Shown in pieces: positions 1-7,248 of a stretch of 61,507 bases of DNA; within the stretch, counting starts at the first letter, position 1; every line of letters starts with the position of its first letter. Source of the stretch: a bacterium. GTDB lineage: Bacteria; RBG-13-66-14; B26-G2; WVWN01. The notes under the pieces were generated by a model. That model made no database searches. It was not told the DNA's origin and saw only the letters and a program-made list of their open reading frames with translations. The stretch is from positions 1 through 61,507 of the forward strand of contig DATKVX010000006.1 in NCBI GenBank assembly GCA_035529855.1. The letters run 5' to 3'. Made by a program: the position numbers and the translations under genes.

Positions 1-38
1 TACATCGCGTCGGCCTCTGTATCGTAAGTTATTTTCAC
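1..38 (-). CDS. DUF2283 family protein, 5' end only
   Basis: Reading the minus strand from a GTG at 38-36 gives VKITYDTEADAM before the window ends. This matches the stereotyped start of DUF2283 proteins (MKITYDPEADALY). These are small proteins of unknown function. The start lies 9 nt after the stop of the gene at 48-542, so it is probably the last member of that minus-strand operon. Only 12 codons are visible, so the family call rests on a short but characteristic N-terminus. Confidence 0.6.
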   Translation of the reverse strand, partial: MKITYDTEADAM

Positions 39-47
39 GTAGCGATC

Positions 48-542
48 TCACATCCCCCACTTGATCTCGCGCACCAGCTCGCGGAACTCGGCCAGCGGGA
101 TGCGCCGGGGCCCCTCGGCGAAGCGCGCCAGCTCGAGCTCATCCTCCACCACGTCCGCGACGCCCCAGCGCGTATTCCAGAAGAGGAACGGCCTGTACAG
201 GCCGCCGAAGTCGCGCCGGCCGAAGACAACGTACTGCTCGCCGACCTTGAACTCGAAGGCGACGTCGTGCCCTCCCTCGCCCTCCTCGTCCGGGACGGCG
301 TACGTCGGCTCGAGCCATCCCTCGTTTTCGAAGTCGCCCCAGTAGACCTCGCGGACCTCGGCGCGGACCGGCCCCTCCGCCGGGACCTCGACCACCTTGA
401 CCCGCACGATGTTGGGCGCTTGGGCTACCGCTTCCTCGAGCGTGGGCACCGGTGCCGGGGGCCAACTCGCGGCCCGCCCGGGGGCCGACAGCATCGCCAC
501 CGCCGCCAACGGCCCGCAGATCTTTTTTAACCGAACCCCCAC
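48..542 (-). CDS. Secreted protein of unknown function
   Basis: A 164-residue protein starting at GTG 542, just after an AAGG-type ribosome binding site. The N-terminus (basic VRLKK, then a hydrophobic stretch ending in GRAASW) looks like a signal peptide. The mature part resembles small secreted proteins that sense or bind in the envelope: PNIVRVKVVEV, then VYWGDFENEGW and GEQYVVFGRR. I do not recognise a catalytic motif. It sits 17 nt behind the dehydrogenase gene and is probably co-transcribed with it. A much longer open frame runs upstream across the dehydrogenase gene, but that part is only its antiphase shadow. Confidence 0.7.
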   Translation of the reverse strand: MGVRLKKICGPLAAVAMLSAPGRAASWPPAPVPTLEEAVAQAPNIVRVKVVEVPAEGPVRAEVREVYWGDFENEGWLEPTYAVPDEEGEGGHDVAFEFKVGEQYVVFGRRDFGGLYRPFLFWNTRWGVADVVEDELELARFAEGPRRIPLAEFRELVREIKWGM

Positions 543-559
543 GTCCGCCTTTCCGGCCG

Positions 560-1555
560 TCAGTACCCCCGCTCCTTGTCTACTTTGGTGGGCGGCTCTT
601 CGCCGGCCAGGAACTTTTGGAAGTTGTCGACGAAGAGCTTCGCCATCCGTTCCCAGTAGTGGGGCGTTACGCCGGCGACGTGGGGCGAGATGATGACGTT
701 GTCCAGGTTGTAGAGCGGGTGGTCGGGGAGGAGCGGCTCTTTCTCGAAGACGTCCAGGCCGGCGCCGGCGATCCACCGGTGACGCAGCGCCTCGAGCAGC
801 ATATCCTCCCGCACCAGCGGCCCGCGCCCCACGTTGATGAGGTACGCCGTCTCTTTCATCAGGCGGAACTCGTCGACGCCTATTATGCCCCGCGTCTCGG
901 CGGTGAGGGGCACGCACAGCACGACGAAGTCGGCGCGGGTGAGGAGCTTGGCGAGGCCGTCGGGCGGGTAGACCTCGTCGACGTTCTCGACGGGGGCGCC
1001 GTGCCGGCTTACGCCGAGGACGTGCATGCCGAAGGCCTTGCCCAGGCCCGCGACGGCGCGCCCTATGTGCCCCAGGCCGACGACGCCCAGCGTCATGTCG
1101 TGCAACTCGTGTATGCTGTAGACGACTTCCCGCCGCGCCCAGCGCCGCTCGTGCTGGTTGGCCGAAGCGATAACCAAGCCCCGGGCGAAGGCGAGTATCA
1201 TCGCGAAGGCGTGTTCCGCCACCGGTTGGGCGTGGACGCTTACCGACGACGTCACCAAAACCGGGCTCTCCACCAGCGCCGGGTGGAGCGCGTCGTCCAC
1301 GCCCGCCATCGCGAAGTGAACCCATTTGAGCCGCTTGGCCTTGCGTAACAGCTCGGGCGCGAAGTGCCACACGATCGCGACGTCGACGTCGCCGATCTTG
1401 TCCTCGAAATCTTTCTTGCCCAGCGAACGCGCCAGCTGGTATCTGTCGGCCGGGATGTCGGTGGCGGCGAGGGCGTCGCGCAGCGCGCTGTAGGGGTCGG
1501 CGTCGTGCGAGAGCGCGACGACGATGTTGAGCGGCTCGTCCTTCTTGGCGGTCAT
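560..1555 (-). CDS. D-isomer specific 2-hydroxyacid dehydrogenase
   Basis: A 331-residue cytosolic NAD(P)-dependent oxidoreductase of the D-2-hydroxyacid dehydrogenase family, interconverting 2-hydroxy acids and 2-oxo acids. The Rossmann motif GLGHIG is at residues 160-165. The catalytic Arg lies in NVGRGP (about 244), the Glu in EKEP (about 273) and the His in SPHVAG (292), so the triad is complete. Length is normal for the family. The ATG at 1555 follows a GGGAGC ribosome binding site. The substrate cannot be told from sequence: the family includes glyoxylate/hydroxypyruvate, lactate and phosphoglycerate enzymes. The C-terminal domain lacks an ACT extension, which argues against a classical SerA. 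Confidence 0.9.
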   Translation of the reverse strand: MTAKKDEPLNIVVALSHDADPYSALRDALAATDIPADRYQLARSLGKKDFEDKIGDVDVAIVWHFAPELLRKAKRLKWVHFAMAGVDDALHPALVESPVLVTSSVSVHAQPVAEHAFAMILAFARGLVIASANQHERRWARREVVYSIHELHDMTLGVVGLGHIGRAVAGLGKAFGMHVLGVSRHGAPVENVDEVYPPDGLAKLLTRADFVVLCVPLTAETRGIIGVDEFRLMKETAYLINVGRGPLVREDMLLEALRHRWIAGAGLDVFEKEPLLPDHPLYNLDNVIISPHVAGVTPHYWERMAKLFVDNFQKFLAGEEPPTKVDKERGY

Positions 1556-1580
1556 ATTCGCTCCCGTCCTGCCGGCGGCC

Positions 1581-2081
1581 TTACTTCGTGAGGTTCCAAA
1601 TGAAATCGAAAAATTCCAGGTACTGCTTCGCGAGGTCGGCGTCGTCTATTACGACGAGGTCCGTCATCGGCGACGACGGCGCGTCCTCGATGAAGGGGTA
1701 GGAGCCGACGATGACGAAGCGCTCGTCCAGCACCAGGAAGCGGTCGTAGAGGTTGGATTGGCTGCGGTCGTACATGACCTCTACGCCGCCGCCTTTGAGG
1801 TGGTCGCCGAGGGCTTTACCCGTGAGCAGGTTTCTCTTGTCGCCGTCGATGATGACGCGGACGCGGCGTCCCCGCTGGGCGGCGAAGATGAGCGCGTCGG
1901 CCAGGTTGTAGTCGGTGAAGCGGTCCATCGCGACGACGACGTCGTTCTCCGCTTCGCCTATTATGACGCGAAGCTTGTCGCGCACCGAGACGTCCTGGCC
2001 GAACCACGTTACGATTTTCGCGTGGGCCGCGGCCGCGGCAAGCGCAGCTATGAGTATCGCGAGGGCGATTTTTTTCTCCAT
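1581..2081 (-). CDS. Exported phospholipase D-like protein with degenerate HKD motif
   Basis: A 166-residue single-domain PLD-like protein with a clear signal peptide (MEKK then an Ala-rich core, cleavage near residue 21). The fold signature is present: DVVVAMDRFTD, VRVIIDGDK, then VLDERFVIVGSYPF, which matches the region after the HxKxxxxD motif. The catalytic His is replaced by Tyr112 and the Lys by Arg114; only Asp119 remains. Family members with both changes are not expected to hydrolyse phosphodiesters, so this may be a binding or structural relative. It lies 25 nt upstream of the dehydrogenase and has its own promoter-like elements at 2100-2129. Confidence 0.75.
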   Translation of the reverse strand: MEKKIALAILIAALAAAAAHAKIVTWFGQDVSVRDKLRVIIGEAENDVVVAMDRFTDYNLADALIFAAQRGRRVRVIIDGDKRNLLTGKALGDHLKGGGVEVMYDRSQSNLYDRFLVLDERFVIVGSYPFIEDAPSSPMTDLVVIDDADLAKQYLEFFDFIWNLTK

Positions 2082-2099
2082 AATTTAATACCTCGCCGG

Positions 2100-2129
2100 A
2101 ATATAGCATAACAGAGCGCGCGGCCGCAA
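2100..2129 (-). promoter_or_regulatory. Putative promoter of the PLD-like gene operon
   Basis: On the minus strand, TTGCGG (2129-2124) and TATATT (2105-2100) are separated by 18 nt, just upstream of the start at 2081. The -35 side shares the block GGCCGCAACGGCGAT (plus-strand reading) with the promoter region of the gene at 2189-3793. Confidence 0.5.
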
Positions 2130-2137
2130 CGGCGATG

Positions 2138-2172
2138 TAAAAAGCGCGCCGGCTCGGCCGCTCCGGCGCGCG
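2138..2172 (-). terminator. Rho-independent terminator
   Basis: Stem GCGCGCCGG / CCGGCGCGC (2144-2152 with 2163-2171), followed on the minus strand by a T run (2143-2138). It lies directly after the stop of the membrane protein gene at 2189. Confidence 0.8.
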
Positions 2173-2188
2173 CCAAACCGGATGTCGA

Positions 2189-3793
2189 TTAAAAATCTGC
2201 GTCGGCGGGCATCAGGACGTATACCGTTTCGCCGGCGCCCGCGCCCGCGTACGAGCCGACGGGGCGCCCTCTAGCCAGGAGACGCTCGCCCAGGTCGCGT
2301 ACCGGCGGGCCGCCCAAATCGTGGAAAGCGTCGCCCCCGAAGTAAACCGGGCGGCCCCGTTTCAACTCGCCGCGCACCATCTCCTCGATGACCCGGGCGG
2401 CCCGTTCGCCGTCGCCCCGCCATCGGTTTACGACCCAGTTCGGCGACTGCGCCCGCCTAAGGCCGCCGAAGTACCGCGCGTGCGTTATCGCCGGCGAATT
2501 GGAGAGAAAGGCCAAGGCGTCTTCGGGAATGGTGCCGCCGAGGGCGAGGCCGGCGCGGTAGTCCGCGTTCGCCTCGAGCCGCGTTTGGGGCTTTATCCCG
2601 TCGCGCCAGTTGACGTTGGTCACTCCGAGCCAGGCCAGCGCGAGCGCGACCAGCGAAACGAGGTACCACCGCCGCCGCGCCGACACGGCGACGGCGACCG
2701 CGGCCAGGAGGCAAGCCGCCGGGACCAACCAGTATTCTACGTGATTCGGCAGCCACCAGGATATGAAGGCCGCGTACGTAAGGAACGTGACGCCGAGCAG
2801 GAGGAGGCCGCGGCGCGCGGGGCCGCGCACGAACCATAACGTTAGGTTCGTGCCGCAGACAAACACAGCGAGCCAAAGGGGCAGCGCCACGCGGAGGTGA
2901 CGCGCGTTCCCCTTCGCGAAGGGCGCCGCGAAATTGTCCCAAAAAGTGTTTACGTAAAAAACCCGCGCCAGGCCGTCGGCGGCGCCGAGGGCGTTGCGCG
3001 GCGAAAGGCCGCCCCACCGGTTCATGCGGGCGTAGAAGAAGAACCAATCCAGGTAGGAGCCGGGCGTCTTAAAGCGTATGACGGCCGCGGGGGCGGCGAC
3101 GTAGGCCAGCGCGACGACGGCGACGTACGCGGTCAAGAGGACGACCGTTTTTTTACCTCTCGCCGTTCCCGCCGTCAGTACGTATATTATCGCCGCGGGG
3201 AGGAGGAGGAAATTTATTTGGTGGCAGAGCGCGGCAACGGCGAGGACGCCGCCGCCGAGAGCCGCGGTTTTCGCGCCTCCGGCAGGGACCTTCGCGGCGA
3301 CGTAGAGGGCCGCGAGGGCCGCCGCCGCCGCGGGGACGTATACGCCGACGCTCGCGGCGTCCCTCCAATAGCAGGCCGCGGTCGCGAGGGCGGCGCCCGC
3401 GAGGAGTGCGGCCGCCCGGCCGGCGCCCAACGTTCGGGATAACATATACAGCGAAGCCGCGCCCAGGCCCCCGGCCGCCGCGGATACGAAATGCATGGGG
3501 CCCAACGGCCGCCCTGCGAAGCCCAAATGCCGGACGCACGCCAAGGCCGCCCGGCACAACGGGTCGTATAAAACGTGGTGGGGATGCAGCAACTGCGCGA
3601 ACGGCGCGCTTTCGACCGCCTCGGCGTAGCCCAGCGCGTCGTAGCTGTAGAAGACGTTCCGCGCGGCCAGGTACAGCGCGAAGGCCGCCAGGCCGAGGCC
3701 GACGCTTAGAACCCAGTCGAAACGGGGGCCCGCGCCGCGCGCGGCCTTTAATACGGAGCTCAGCCGGTTTTTAACCCGTTCCCGTTTTTCCAT
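2189..3793 (-). CDS. Polytopic membrane protein, glycosyltransferase (GT39/ArnT-like) candidate
   Basis: A 534-residue integral membrane protein with many hydrophobic segments spread from about residue 26 to 380 and a soluble C-terminal domain of about 150 residues. The layout fits C-type membrane glycosyltransferases that use polyprenyl-phosphate sugars. The first external loop has the acidic YSYDALGYAEAV motif, where such enzymes carry their catalytic Asp. The C-terminal region (ALAFLSNSPAITHARYFGGLR) resembles DUF2723-like proteins. Substrate unknown. The gene stands alone between a terminator and a promoter-like element upstream (3819-3848). Confidence 0.6.
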   Translation of the reverse strand: MEKRERVKNRLSSVLKAARGAGPRFDWVLSVGLGLAAFALYLAARNVFYSYDALGYAEAVESAPFAQLLHPHHVLYDPLCRAALACVRHLGFAGRPLGPMHFVSAAAGGLGAASLYMLSRTLGAGRAAALLAGAALATAACYWRDAASVGVYVPAAAAALAALYVAAKVPAGGAKTAALGGGVLAVAALCHQINFLLLPAAIIYVLTAGTARGKKTVVLLTAYVAVVALAYVAAPAAVIRFKTPGSYLDWFFFYARMNRWGGLSPRNALGAADGLARVFYVNTFWDNFAAPFAKGNARHLRVALPLWLAVFVCGTNLTLWFVRGPARRGLLLLGVTFLTYAAFISWWLPNHVEYWLVPAACLLAAVAVAVSARRRWYLVSLVALALAWLGVTNVNWRDGIKPQTRLEANADYRAGLALGGTIPEDALAFLSNSPAITHARYFGGLRRAQSPNWVVNRWRGDGERAARVIEEMVRGELKRGRPVYFGGDAFHDLGGPPVRDLGERLLARGRPVGSYAGAGAGETVYVLMPADADF

Positions 3794-3818
3794 TTTAATA
3801 ATTCCGGTTATTGACGGG

Positions 3819-3848
3819 AATATAACACAGCGGCGGCGCCGGCCGCAA
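3819..3848 (-). promoter_or_regulatory. Putative promoter of the membrane glycosyltransferase-like gene
   Basis: On the minus strand, TTGCGG (3848-3843), an 18-nt spacer and TATATT (3824-3819), upstream of the start at 3793. The -35 context is the same GGCCGCAACGGCGAT block seen at 2122-2136. Confidence 0.5.
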
Positions 3849-3920
3849 CGGCGATATTGGAACGGATAGCTTTGATATGTTTTTATTATGACAAATTTGG
3901 TTGTTTATAAAAAATAATAC

Positions 3921-3948
3921 TTGACAAAGTATAAATTTTCTTTAGAAT
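3921..3948 (+). promoter_or_regulatory. Consensus sigma-70 promoter of the beta-barrel gene
   Basis: TTGACA at 3921-3926, a 16-nt spacer and TAGAAT at 3943-3948, in an AT-rich block that contrasts with the GC-rich surroundings. Transcription would start near 3955, about 15 nt before the ATG at 3971. Confidence 0.85.
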
Positions 3949-3958
3949 ACTAAAGAAA
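3937..3958. promoter_or_regulatory. Operator-like palindrome over the -10 box
   Basis: A perfect 9-bp inverted repeat, TTTCTTTAG and CTAAAGAAA separated by AATA, covers the -10 hexamer and the predicted start of transcription. Position and symmetry fit a dimeric repressor site. No T run follows, so it is not a terminator. Confidence 0.6.
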
Positions 3959-3970
3959 GGGGGAAGTATT

Positions 3971-4635
3971 ATGCTTAGGAAATACTTCATATGGGCTTTT
4001 CTCGCCGTCGGCCTATTTTACGCCGGCGCGACGTACGGGATGGGGTTGGCGGTAGGCGTCTTCGGCGGTTACGCGGTGCCGACGGGGGGTATGGCCGCGG
4101 AAGAGGGGTTTGCGTTACGGGAGAGCGGCCAAATTTCAGGTAAGGTGCTCTTAAATGTGAATAATCGTTACAGTTTGGAAATCGGGACCGGCTACCACTT
4201 CGGATATCCCCCTTCTAAAAAAGATTATTATTGGGTGGAGGACACAAAAGCCGTAACGGTTACCGGGGGCGCGAATTTTAAAGTTAACTTGTGGAAAATC
4301 GCGTTATACGGTAGCGGCGGGGCCGGGTATTATTTTATCGATACTCGAGTAGTAAGTACGGTCGAAGAAGACGGTTTGGGGGGTTGGGCTTACCCCGTTG
4401 AGGTAAGTATAGACGGCGCCGGAATTTACTGCGGGGGGCGGTAGCCTACGAATTAGGCAAATTTAGTTTTAGCGTGGGGCCTCGTTTCAACTACATATTC
4501 AATAAAGGCACCCACGAAGGGACGATGGAGGAGACTGTCGGGGGTGTTACGATAAAGAGAGAAGTACCGGTTAATAAGAATTGGAACGATGCTTATTTTG
4601 AACTAACGGCCGGCGCGACCTACACCTTATTTTAA
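3971..4635 (+). pseudogene. Outer-membrane beta-barrel protein, frameshifted at a G6 run
   Basis: A signal peptide (MLRKYFIWAFLAVGLFYAGATYG) is followed by alternating amphipathic strands typical of 8-stranded outer-membrane barrels (YSLEIGTGYHFGY, NFKVNLWKIALYGSGGAGYYF). The frame from 3971 stops at 4442-4444. Adding one base in the GGGGGG run at 4432-4437 restores a frame that continues AVAYELGKFSFSVGPRFNY to a natural barrel end, ELTAGATYTLF, with a stop at 4633-4635. The intact product would be about 221 residues ending in an aromatic residue, as barrel proteins do. The cause may be a real mutation, phase variation, -1 slippage or a sequencing error. A GGGGAAG ribosome binding site precedes the ATG, and codon composition is less GC-rich than the neighbours. 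Confidence 0.8.
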
Positions 4636-4658
4636 TTTAACGTGAACTTCATGTTATT

Positions 4659-4685
4659 AAGCCGCCCTCGGGGGCGGCTTTTTTT
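4659..4685 (+). terminator. Rho-independent terminator of the barrel gene
   Basis: AAGCCGCC, a CTCG loop and GGGGCGGCTT followed by seven T, 24 nt after the restored stop at 4635. This supports 4635 as the true end of the gene. Confidence 0.9.
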
Positions 4686-4704
4686 CGGCATAAATAAGGT
4701 TAGG

Positions 4705-5556
4705 TTAGTCGCCCTTCCCGCCCTTCTCCCCTTCCGCCGGCGCCTCGCGGCGATAGGGCACCGGGACGTACTGCACCGACGGCTGGGAGCGCTTGGCCTG
4801 CGGGAAGTACGACATGAACTGATATATCTCGGTCGGCATCTCGTCCGACACCGCGAACCCCAGCTCCCGTGCCTCGTCGAACGTGATGGCGTAGTCGTGG
4901 GTCCACGTCCCCTTGGTGAGCTTAACCGCCAACTCGTCGGCGGCGTGGACTTCCATATGGCGCAGGAGTATGTTTTTAACGCGCTGGCGCAGCTGCTCGA
5001 GCGCTTTCCTCGCGACGTCGGCCATGATGAGGGTCTGGTCGTCCGTTTGGCCCGGGCGCTTGAGCTCGGTGACTTTGATTATCGAGGCCGCGGGCAAGCC
5101 GCCGATCTGCGGGTCGATGGGGCCCAGGACGGCGTTGGGCGCCATCACTATTTCGTCCGCGGCCAGCGCGATGAGGGTCCCGCCGGACATGGCGTAGTGC
5201 GGCACGAAGACGGTGACCTTGGCCGGGTGGCCGAGGAGCGCCGACGCGATCTGGTCCGTGGGCAGGACCAGACCCCCCGGCGTGTGGATGATGAAGTCGA
5301 TGGGCACGTCGTCGTCGGTGAGGCGCACCGCGCGCATGACCTCTTCGGCGTCGTTTATGTCTATGAAGCGCATGATGGGGAAGCCCAGCAGGCTCATCGT
5401 CTCCTGGCGGTGGACCATCGCAATTACGCGGCTCTTGCGGCGCCGCTCGATGGCGCGCATCGCGCCCAGCCGCCGGCTCTCCATAAACTTCCGCTGCAGT
5501 ACCGGCAGCACGAGCGCTATTACTATGAATATCCAAAATAGGTCGAGAAATTTCAT
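4705..5556 (-). CDS. SDH/SppA-like membrane serine protease (ClpP-crotonase fold)
   Basis: A 283-residue protein of the serine dehydrogenase proteinase (SDH) family, related to SppA. It has one N-terminal membrane helix (FLDLFWIFIVIALVLPVL) and then the crotonase-fold core. Family hallmarks are FIIHTPGG (oxyanion strand), HYAMSGGT with the candidate nucleophile Ser, and IVMAPNAVLGPIDPQIGG. It is likely tethered to the inner membrane and degrades peptides or membrane-protein fragments. It lies 36 nt downstream of the rhomboid protease gene on the same strand, so the two may work as a membrane proteolysis pair. The catalytic base was not assigned. Confidence 0.85.
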   Translation of the reverse strand: MKFLDLFWIFIVIALVLPVLQRKFMESRRLGAMRAIERRRKSRVIAMVHRQETMSLLGFPIMRFIDINDAEEVMRAVRLTDDDVPIDFIIHTPGGLVLPTDQIASALLGHPAKVTVFVPHYAMSGGTLIALAADEIVMAPNAVLGPIDPQIGGLPAASIIKVTELKRPGQTDDQTLIMADVARKALEQLRQRVKNILLRHMEVHAADELAVKLTKGTWTHDYAITFDEARELGFAVSDEMPTEIYQFMSYFPQAKRSQPSVQYVPVPYRREAPAEGEKGGKGD

Positions 5557-5592
5557 ATCGCCCTCCGCCGGGCGGCGTTTTCTTTCGTCGCG

Positions 5593-6300
5593 TTAGGGCG
5601 CCGTCTGGTAGCGATGGCGCCGGCACTTCGGGAAGATGCAAATCAATACCACGCCGGCGACGAAGCCGCCCAAGTGCGCCCACCAGGCGACGCCGCCGCT
5701 GGTCGCGCCCGCCAAGTCGAGTACGCCGGTGAACAATTGAATCAATACCCAGATGCCGAGGTAGATCCACGCCGGCACCTCTATGAACCAGGCGTAGAAG
5801 ATGACCGGTATCAACGTGAGGACCTTCGCTCTGGGGTAGAGCACTAAGTAGGCCCCCATCACGCCGGCGATGGCGCCCGAGGCGCCGATGGTCGGAACCG
5901 CGGACCCGCCCGATATCGCCGTCGTCAGGAACGCGTGGGCCAGCCCCGCGCCCACGCCGCACAATACGTAGAACAGGGCGTAGCCGAGATGGCCCAGCCG
6001 GTCCTCGACGTTGTCGCCGAATATCCACAGGAAGAGCAGGTTGCCGATTATGTGGATCCACCCGGCGTGGATGAACGTCGACGTGACCAGCGGTATCACG
6101 CCGGCGACGACGGACGCCGGCGCCGAGAAGTCCACCGCCATCAGCCGCGTCGGGACCAGGCCGTAGTGATTTATAAACCCCTCCAGCCGCCCGGGGCCCA
6201 TCGTCAGCTCGACGTAGAAGACGAGGGCGTTGGCCAGTATAATGGCGATGTTGACGAACGGGAACCGCTGCGCCCGGGGGCTGTCTTTGATGGGGATCAT
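5593..6300 (-). CDS. Rhomboid family intramembrane serine protease
   Basis: A 235-residue polytopic membrane protease. The N-terminus MIPIKDSPRAQRFPFVN is the typical start of the small bacterial rhomboid subfamily, so I chose the ATG at 6300 rather than the TTG six codons upstream. Motifs are FIHAGWIHIIGNLLFL (HxxxN in TM2), GASGAIAGVMGAY with the nucleophile Ser, and WAHLGGFVAG with the catalytic His. Both members of the Ser-His dyad are present, so it should be active. It cleaves substrates within the membrane; the substrate is unknown. It is first in a two-gene unit with the SDH-type protease. Confidence 0.92.
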   Translation of the reverse strand: MIPIKDSPRAQRFPFVNIAIILANALVFYVELTMGPGRLEGFINHYGLVPTRLMAVDFSAPASVVAGVIPLVTSTFIHAGWIHIIGNLLFLWIFGDNVEDRLGHLGYALFYVLCGVGAGLAHAFLTTAISGGSAVPTIGASGAIAGVMGAYLVLYPRAKVLTLIPVIFYAWFIEVPAWIYLGIWVLIQLFTGVLDLAGATSGGVAWWAHLGGFVAGVVLICIFPKCRRHRYQTAP

Positions 6301-6339
6301 GCGTTGGTATATTACCAAAAAACGCGCGCGTTATTAAGT

Positions 6340-6367
6340 AAAAAGACGGCCGGCTCGAGCCGGCCGT
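6340..6367 (-). terminator. Rho-independent terminator after the FlgT-like gene
   Basis: A perfect 22-nt palindrome (6346-6367: ACGGCCGGCTC and its complement) followed on the minus strand by CTTTTTAC. It ends the two-gene minus-strand unit 8153-6400. Confidence 0.85.
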
Positions 6368-6399
6368 GACTAAAGGAGGGTATCCTCCGATGCGCGTTC

Positions 6400-7248
6400 T
6401 TATTTGAGGGCCGCGAGCGCCTCGTCGAAGTAGGCGGCGTAGCTCGAGGCCAGGCGGACCAGGGCGTCCGCGGCCGCGGCCTCCTCGTCCTCGCCGAACC
6501 CCCGGAACTCAGCCGGGCGCGCCTGCCGCTCCGCCAGGATCTGGCCCGACGAGGTATCGACCGCCCGGGCGTTGCCCGCCGCGTGGGCGATGCGCAGGCC
6601 GGCGAAGGGGTTCTCGCCGACGTACGGCAGCTCGTCCCCGACGACGCCGGCGTCCGCCGTGGATACCTCGCCGTACAGTATCACCTGCGCCAGGTACCTG
6701 CGGCCCATCGTCTGGAGCTCGCCGCGCGGCAGCGTATCGGCGTCGGCGAAGTCCTTTTGGCCTTCGGCGCCGCCCAGGTAAGCCGCGTCCAGGCAGGCGT
6801 ACCCGGCGGCCACCAACCGCTCGCGTATTATCCCCTCGACGAGGCGGCTCTCGGCCGGCGCCGCGTCCTTGACGATGACGCTCACGACGACGGCGTTCTT
6901 AAGGCGGTCGAGCTCGGCCGCCAGGCCCAGGTCCTCGACGTCGCAGCTCAGCGTCACCTCGTAGAAGCCGTCCACCTCGCGCTCGCCGGTGACGACCTCG
7001 TTCGTGACGAGCCCCTTCGATTTCGTGTAAACCTCGTCCTCGATGAGCAGTTGATTCTCCAGCCGGACCGTGGCGTCGACGATGACGCCTACCGCTTCCT
7101 CCACCGCGCGGCGCCGCGCGTTGGCTCGAGCGGCCTCGCGGTCCGCCGCCGCGTCGCCGGTGGCCGGCGCGCGCCCCACGACGACGACGCCGTAGGCCGC
7201 GGCCGCGGCCAGCAACGCCGCCAGCAGCACGCCCGCCCGCGCGCGCAT
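6400..7248 (-). CDS. FlgT/LPP20-domain envelope protein
   Basis: A 282-residue exported protein with signal peptide MRARAGVLLAALLAAAAAYG. Residues about 30-110 (AREAARANARRRAVEEAVG, then LVTNEVVTGEREVDGFYEVTLSCDVE) have the pattern of the FlgT N-terminal / LPP20-type domain, in which repeated Ala-rich helices lead into a beta segment. A middle domain (VSVIVKDAAPAESRLVEGIIRERLVAAGY) resembles the FlgT/LpoB-like alpha-beta region. In Vibrio, FlgT builds the periplasmic ring of the flagellar basal body, but no flagellar gene is in this window. The ATG at 7248 overlaps the upstream stop (TGATG), implying translational coupling with the LPP20-like gene. A GTG one codon upstream is possible. Confidence 0.65.
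   Translation of the reverse strand: MRARAGVLLAALLAAAAAYGVVVVGRAPATGDAAADREAARANARRRAVEEAVGVIVDATVRLENQLLIEDEVYTKSKGLVTNEVVTGEREVDGFYEVTLSCDVEDLGLAAELDRLKNAVVVSVIVKDAAPAESRLVEGIIRERLVAAGYACLDAAYLGGAEGQKDFADADTLPRGELQTMGRRYLAQVILYGEVSTADAGVVGDELPYVGENPFAGLRIAHAAGNARAVDTSSGQILAERQARPAEFRGFGEDEEAAAADALVRLASSYAAYFDEALAALK

Noticed and set aside
543-1370. Upstream extension of the open frame that includes the gene at 48-542
   Set aside because: It is Arg/Ala/Gly-rich and antiphase to the dehydrogenase gene on the same strand; a GTG with a ribosome site at 542 explains the real protein.
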